In this document: in pieces, positions 63,370 to 64,000 of the stretch
Layout: every line of letters begins with the position of its first letter
Numbering within the stretch: position 1 is the stretch's first letter
Source: Apostichopus japonicus
Lineage: Eukaryota > Echinodermata > Holothuroidea > Aspidochirotida > Stichopodidae
NCBI RefSeq assembly: GCF_037975245.1
Contig: NC_092568.1
Coordinates: 41,963,631-42,027,630, forward strand
Direction of reading: 5' to 3'
DNA: 64,000 nucleotides
The notes under the pieces: generated by a model
Seen by the model: the letters and a program-made list of their open reading frames with translations, nothing else
Told to the model about the DNA's origin: nothing
Database searches by the model: none
Position numbers and translations under genes: made by a program

Positions 63370-63871
63370 TATTATTACTATTATTATTATTTTTATTATT
63401 ATTATTACTATTATTATTATTTTTATTATTATTATTACTATTATTATTACTATTATTTTTTATCTTATTTTTTTCGGGGGGAAAATGTCAGAGCTCCTTA
63501 TATATGCGATCAATCTAACTACTTAGTTTGCATTTATATGAAAAGTTAAACATTTAAACAGTCTTTAATTAAAAGTCTCGAAATGATGGGTTATTTCAGT
63601 ATGTTATAGCTTATGTGGGATGTTGGTACTTATTAAGAGCATTGTGGAAGGGTCCTATTATAATTATAGCTCTATTTTTACATTGTGTTCCTGTACTATA
63701 TGAGAGGATAATATTCTATGTTTAGTCTTTGTGTCACATAATAATTTAGTTTATCACAGCATGTGAGAATTAAAAATATGTTTGATTTCATTTCAGGTTT
63801 TGTACATCCTAAAATCTAGGAATAAGGACACCGAAGACAGGGAAAAGCCGAATTTTGACACAGCCTTGACA
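37140..63871 (+). CDS. Gene B: GABA-B-like class C GPCR with C-type lectin domain (18 exons, 3' end outside)
   Basis: Tandem paralog of gene A on the same strand. Eighteen exons splice to an open frame of 895 codons with no stop; the last exon seen ends at a GTAAGC donor, so at least one exon (coiled coil and stop) lies beyond the window. Domains: hydrophobic leader (about 1-28), flytrap (about 39-420), full-size C-type lectin-like domain (421-556), linker (557-582), seven membrane helices (about 600-870), cytoplasmic tail. Exon lengths equal those of gene A in most exons. The lectin domain keeps both disulfide pairs and a YWNIGL core, but shows no EPN/QPD or WND motif, so classical calcium-dependent sugar binding is unlikely. 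Intron 1 has swollen to 10.6 kb by transposon insertion. As in gene A, some residues known to contact GABA in GABA-B1 look replaced. Ligand, partner and G protein are unknown. Confidence 0.87.
38053..38304 (-). pseudogene. LINE reverse transcriptase C-terminal fragment
   Basis: Minus frame reads DSHSYRTRSSCSNHVLLAPV, then GKRSFKVSGGRSWNCLPPHL and FNTFKRNMKTYIF. This SYxTRS...G..SF...G...WN.LP....F...LK.Y.F pattern ends the ORF2 of CR1/L2/Rex-type LINEs. Upstream parts are missing. Confidence 0.75.
38310..38660 (-). repeat. Interspersed repeat, copy 1
   Basis: Shares its sequence (e.g. ACGACGTGGGTCCTGTCGTA and AAACACGAAACTGAGACGGC) with 44632-44744 plus 45233-45480. Attached to LINE coding remnants in both places, so probably part of a LINE family. 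Confidence 0.75.
38789..39155 (+). mobile_element. hAT-type MITE, copy 1
   Basis: 367-bp non-coding element starting CAAGGGCGTAGGAACC and ending GGTACTTTTGAG-type complement with TTCCTACGCCACTG. It is flanked by an exact 8-base duplication, ATGGTGAC at 38781-38788 and 39156-39163. The 8-base duplication and CAG/CAA..CTG ends suggest hAT mobilisation. Confidence 0.82.
39500..39715. repeat. Tandem array, about 29-bp unit, seven copies
   Basis: Units read GCTGCATCCCTAACATACAG then TAACGTATG. Lies in intron 1 of gene B. Confidence 0.92.
40199..40240. repeat. (TA)n microsatellite
   Basis: About 42 bases of TA at the left border of the larger Penelope-like element. Confidence 0.95.
40361..40399 (-). 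ncRNA. Hammerhead-ribozyme-like motif in Penelope-like 3' region
   Basis: Minus strand, 39 bases: TGCA, CTGAAGA, A, GAGC, loop, GCTC, GAAA, GCTC, TGCA. Stem I is TGCA/TGCA (four pairs), stem II GAGC/GCTC, stem III the self-complementary AGCT, cleavage after C of CTC. The core base 7 is A, which the family tolerates. One extra base precedes stem II. Confidence 0.6.
40556..43077 (-). pseudogene. Penelope-like polyprotein, frameshifted
   Basis: Retroelement polyprotein combining reverse transcriptase and GIY-YIG endonuclease. Minus frame 43077-42136 holds the N-terminal part with IVIKPADKGSAIVAMGK and GRFYFLPKIHKG. A frame change near 42160 leads into 42116-41322, which has LDVSSLYTNIP, the GTKMAPSFANIFMG motif and the catalytic YIDD (codons at 41682-41693). 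After another break, 41278-40952 holds the linker with PSNLRDILVRASF and CKTCLLVD. A further break precedes the nuclease: FCNICNLQYIGESKNTLRMR with TQHRSAI (about 40905-40800), then LRNHSIENLRVIAID. The YTNIP, PADKG and terminal YIG motifs are typical of Penelope-like elements rather than LINEs. At least three frame breaks show it is not functional. Confidence 0.88.
43079..43140. repeat. (TA)n microsatellite
   Basis: About 62 bases of TA between the Penelope-like element and the CGCCCAAC element. Isoleucine-tyrosine frames here are artefacts of the repeat. Confidence 0.97.
43151..44465. mobile_element. Non-autonomous TIR element with ends made of CGCCCAAC tandem repeats
   Basis: Left end: CACTTCGCCCAACAACCATT, then about seven units of TTTCGCCCAACCAGCCTGGT (22-23 bp), to 43350. 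Right end (44288-44465): the same units in reverse complement, closing with GTTGTTGGGCGAAGTG. The interior has a 160-bp tandem repeat (43371-43860, about three copies, from GGAAACGTTCGGGAATT). No transposase is encoded. Confidence 0.82.
43371..43860. repeat. Tandem array, about 160-bp unit, three copies
   Basis: GGAAACGTTCGGGAAT starts at 43371, 43531 and 43691, with a fourth partial unit near 43797. Inside the CGCCCAAC element. Confidence 0.9.
44632..45480 (-). repeat. Interspersed repeat, copy 2, interrupted
   Basis: Second copy of the repeat at 38310-38660, split by a 488-bp insertion at 44745-45232. Continues on the minus strand into LINE coding remnants (45470-45790). Confidence 0.78.
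44745..45232. mobile_element. Small inverted-repeat element with two hammerhead-like motifs
   Basis: 488-bp insertion flanked by an exact 13-base duplication, ATGTATTAACTAT, at 44732-44744 and 45233-45245. The right 53 bases, ending in AACTTACTTTTACAC, recur inverted from 44804 (GTGTAAAAGTAAGTTGG). Each arm has CTGAAGAAGATCC, loop TGCTA, GGATCGAAACGT: hammerhead-like core with stem II GATCC/GGATC. The right arm has a GTC cleavage triplet, the left arm GTG. It looks like a non-autonomous Penelope-like relative; the purine-rich centre codes for nothing. Confidence 0.75.
45470..45790 (-). pseudogene. LINE reverse transcriptase fragment (CR1/Rex-like)
   Basis: Minus frame reads ALIVPHIDYCSAVWTTATNK, LVDRVHVLQNHAARLVLGCW, FAELKWLNVRQRALYIRKIL, then after a frame change CVHGLAPDYCKSKSAHHSF. 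This is the thumb and C-terminal domain of a non-LTR reverse transcriptase (HxDYCxxVW, LQNxAAR, L.WL.VxxR). No catalytic domain remains. Confidence 0.82.
46548..46770 (+). repeat. Interspersed repeat B, copy 1
   Basis: Contains CACTTTCTGAAGGGT, GGTTTAGTGACTGACTCGTG and TCTTGTGTATCTCATAAAGG, also present in reverse complement at 53868-54014. It starts at a CAGGGACGCCAATCAT motif. Family not identified. Confidence 0.65.
48063..48200 (+). CDS. Gene B exon 2: flytrap domain
   Basis: 46 codons between TCTCTTTAG and GTAAGG, phase 0. Encodes CDPGKGSRLLFDHIFSDTRK, then LVGPACSRSAH and PYWNFIT. CDPGKGSRLL resembles the GABA-B1 start of this exon (C.PG.A...L). Confidence 0.9.
48749..48922 (+). CDS. 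Gene B exon 3: flytrap domain
   Basis: 58 codons between TTATCCAG and GTGAGT, phase 0. Encodes VLYSATSASLSNREKYPYVY and LWFIKNYGWRRLAVIYD, a clear GABA-B lobe 1 segment. Confidence 0.9.
49328..49426 (+). CDS. Gene B exon 4: flytrap domain
   Basis: 33 codons between CCATCAG and GTAATT, phase 0. Encodes RLEDINKRTVDINTNIISEV and ends AKNLIDNLK. It has a normal GT donor where gene A has GC. Confidence 0.85.
49671..49736 (+). CDS. Gene B exon 5: flytrap domain
   Basis: 22 codons between TTATTACAG and GTACTG, phase 0. Encodes DQDIRIIIVDAFEDEARHIF then CE, the GABA-B ETEARKVFCE-type helix. Confidence 0.9.
50481..50678 (+). CDS. Gene B exon 6: flytrap domain
   Basis: 66 codons between TTCTCAAG and GTAAGT, phase 0. 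Encodes AYKAGFYGPDMFWALPGWYN, WWWTD, and VDCTPEQVAEAVEISLP, strong matches to the GABA-B GWYxxxW and CTxEEMxEAVE motifs. Confidence 0.93.
51053..51304 (+). CDS. Gene B exon 7: flytrap domain
   Basis: 84 codons between TTTTTGTAG and GTGGGT, phase 0. Encodes TPQEFEQEMKSRLTW, NAYMSYSFDAIWAVGLMLNN, and FLEEFAKVKFFGAS. Confidence 0.92.
51410..53215. repeat. Minisatellite, 63-bp unit, about 28 copies
   Basis: Units read ATGATCGGTCATATACCTGG, TATCAATAATAATGATGATC, GGTTCTGTTTGTGATATCAA then TAC. 63 is a multiple of three, so frames stay open on the minus strand and give false 21-residue repeat proteins. Blocks of several units recur, showing higher-order duplication. Lies in intron 7 of gene B. Confidence 0.95.
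53536..53596 (+). CDS. Gene B exon 8: end of flytrap domain
   Basis: 61 bases between CTTTTACAG and GTATAA, ending in phase 1. Encodes GDLAFEEGERLGYSKISQIQ. The preceding intron holds the 63-bp minisatellite. Confidence 0.87.
53868..54014 (-). repeat. Interspersed repeat B, copy 2
   Basis: Reverse-complement copy of the repeat at 46548-46770 with GTCAGTCACTAAACTTGGGG and ACCCTTCAGAAAGTGGGG. Lies in intron 8 of gene B, just before the lectin exons. Confidence 0.65.
54270..54468 (+). CDS. Gene B exon 9: C-type lectin-like domain, first half
   Basis: 199 bases, phase 1 in, phase 2 out, between TTCCATAG and GTAAGT. Encodes CDIDWHLDKRHCYRFVTEKD, then W..GLTSCRSDGAVLVDIQSEKD: textbook long-form C-type lectin start, with four cysteines. 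Confidence 0.92.
54734..54942 (+). CDS. Gene B exon 10: C-type lectin-like domain, second half
   Basis: 209 bases, phase 2 in, phase 1 out, between GCACGCAG and GTTAGT. Together with exon 9 it forms YWNIGL, then RGCIYIDFKDNETLKSGNCE and TRPYICRKKA, the closing strands and cysteines. The WND calcium triad is absent. Confidence 0.92.
55605..55682 (+). CDS. Gene B exon 11: linker to membrane domain
   Basis: 78 bases, phase 1 in and out, between TTCAATAG and GTAAAA. Encodes EFDYVTVATYDSVSDDMIWT and ends WPG, as in gene A. Confidence 0.85.
56098..56453 (-). mobile_element. hAT-type MITE, copy 2
   Basis: 356-bp element, opposite in orientation to the copy at 38789, starting CAGTGGCGTAGGAAGG and ending TTCCTACGCCCTTG. 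Flanked by an exact 8-base duplication, TTCAACTT, at 56090-56097 and 56454-56461. Lies in intron 11 of gene B. Confidence 0.87.
56652..56811 (+). CDS. Gene B exon 12: TM1
   Basis: 160 bases, phase 1 in and phase 2 out, between CTATACAG and GTAATA. Encodes AYIYIITSSVSFLLIIMALM and FVFWFSDQ, the first membrane helix. Confidence 0.9.
57060..57510. repeat. Tandem array of 45-65-bp units
   Basis: Units share GACCTTCACAACATATCTCT and AAACCTTGTGACAGAATGAA with variable spacers. About seven copies in intron 12 of gene B. Confidence 0.88.
58210..58345 (+). CDS. Gene B exon 13: TM2
   Basis: 136 bases, phase 2 in and phase 0 out, between CCTTGCAG and GTATGA. Encodes PCVCYLTLIGIVAMASSVFF and ends HMILCH, carrying the TM3-entry cysteine. 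Confidence 0.87.
58567..58668 (+). CDS. Gene B exon 14: TM3
   Basis: 34 codons, phase 0, between TCATACAG and GTAAGT. Encodes SASLGFILTISTLVCKIWKF, resembling the GABA-B TM3 end (FTKIWWVH), then YKDKAYAQSK. Confidence 0.87.
59325..61245. repeat. Minisatellite, about 38-bp unit containing TGAGTCAGGTG, about 50 copies
   Basis: Units read GAGATGAGTCAGGTGGTACA then GATACAGGGTCTGGGGA, 35-42 bases each, with point changes and small indels. Most carry TGAGTCA, the AP-1 consensus, overlapping CAGGTG, an E-box. Fills most of intron 14 of gene B. Coding frames here are repeat artefacts. Confidence 0.95.
61438..61560 (+). CDS. Gene B exon 15: TM4
   Basis: 41 codons, phase 0, between TTTCGTAG and GTAAGA. 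Encodes LQLCTAILASFGVDVGLQLL then YPLNVTTKQISEE. Confidence 0.88.
61890..61965 (-). mobile_element. tRNA-derived repeat
   Basis: Minus strand has box A TAGCTCAGTGGTTAACGC and box B GAGTTCGAGTCACTCC at tRNA-like spacing, but the acceptor ends do not pair. Likely a SINE head or tRNA pseudogene, in intron 15 of gene B. Confidence 0.55.
62117..62263 (+). CDS. Gene B exon 16: ECL2 and TM5
   Basis: 49 codons, phase 0, between CGTCAAG and GTGAGA. Encodes VDVTDPNHVTVYYVRICTTG, with the ECL2 cysteine, then TVVDKAVLLLLGLFWTIEIR (TM5; GABA-B1 has KGLLLLLGIFLAYE here). Confidence 0.92.
62953..63147 (+). CDS. Gene B exon 17: TM6 and TM7
   Basis: 65 codons, phase 0, between ACCTGCAG and GTAAGA. Encodes EEQLIAIGIYNVLIFASCGL (TM6) and VISSTLIICCAIFTWIIIFT then PK, equivalent to the GABA-B FVPK motif ending TM7. 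Confidence 0.92.
63325..63465. repeat. (TTA)n microsatellite
   Basis: About 140 bases of TTA with occasional CTA and TTT units, in intron 17 of gene B. It yields a false poly-leucine frame. Confidence 0.97.
63797..63871 (+). CDS. Gene B exon 18: cytoplasmic tail
   Basis: 25 codons, phase 0, between ATTTCAG and GTAAGC. Encodes VLYILKSRNKDTEDREKPNF then DTALT. The stop and any coiled coil must be in a later exon outside the window; if the donor is not used the frame runs on without stop to the window end. Confidence 0.7.
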
Positions 63872-64000
63872 GTAAGCGATGTGATCAGCTCATTAGCATA
63901 TATAGTTTCCCATCAGCTCATTAGCATATATAGTTCCCTTTCGTCTCGATCGTGTATAATTCATACAAAATATACAAATACAATGGATTCAACGCTAATA

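Noticed and set aside
63207-63518. Poly-leucine ORF
   Set aside because: Translation of a (TTA)n microsatellite in an intron.

Overview
The window is animal nuclear DNA: AT-rich, with long introns bounded by GT..AG sites, many (TA)n tracts, minisatellites, and Penelope-like, LINE and TIR elements. Nothing looks prokaryotic. The repeat and retroelement content fits a marine invertebrate, possibly an echinoderm or related deuterostome, but the lineage cannot be fixed from this sequence alone.

The core of the window is two tandem, same-strand paralogous genes, called here gene A (coding 7465-33535, 19 exons, complete, about 896 residues) and gene B (coding from 37140, 18 exons to 63871, last exon(s) outside the window). 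Both encode class C G-protein-coupled receptors of the metabotropic GABA-B type: signal peptide, Venus-flytrap ligand-binding domain (exons 1-8), seven-transmembrane domain (exons 12-17) and, in gene A, a C-terminal coiled coil (exons 18-19). Between the flytrap and the membrane domain both carry a C-type lectin-like domain (exons 9-10) bounded by phase 1 introns on both sides. I know of no GABA-B receptor with this layout; it is the most interesting thing here. Matching exon lengths and phases (138, 174, 99, 66, 198, 61, 78, 123, 147 bases and more) show that the genes arose by tandem duplication. Gene A has a shortened lectin domain and one apparent GC-AG intron. Both seem to lack part of the GABA-contacting residue set, so the ligand may differ.

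Layout. 1-7400: no host gene seen; a five-copy 203-bp tandem array and a decayed YRDD-type reverse transcriptase. 7465-33535: gene A; intron 5 holds a Penelope-like element fragment and a tRNA-derived SINE, and the 10.5-kb intron 11 holds a large composite element with TTAGTCGG-rich ends and a nested 1.6-kb foldback element. 33536-37139: intergenic, with poly(A) signals, a TACCGTA-type simple repeat and a 93-bp duplication. 37140-63871: gene B; its 10.6-kb intron 1 is packed with mobile DNA (LINE fragment, hAT-type MITE, Penelope-like element with GIY-YIG nuclease, a TIR element built of CGCCCAAC repeats, a small inverted hammerhead-like element), intron 7 holds a 63-bp minisatellite, intron 11 a second copy of the hAT-type MITE, and intron 14 about 50 copies of a unit containing TGAGTCA.

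The receptors would sit in the plasma membrane with flytrap and lectin domain outside and the coiled coil inside. By analogy with GABA-B1/B2 they could pair with each other or with a canonical subunit, but that is inference.
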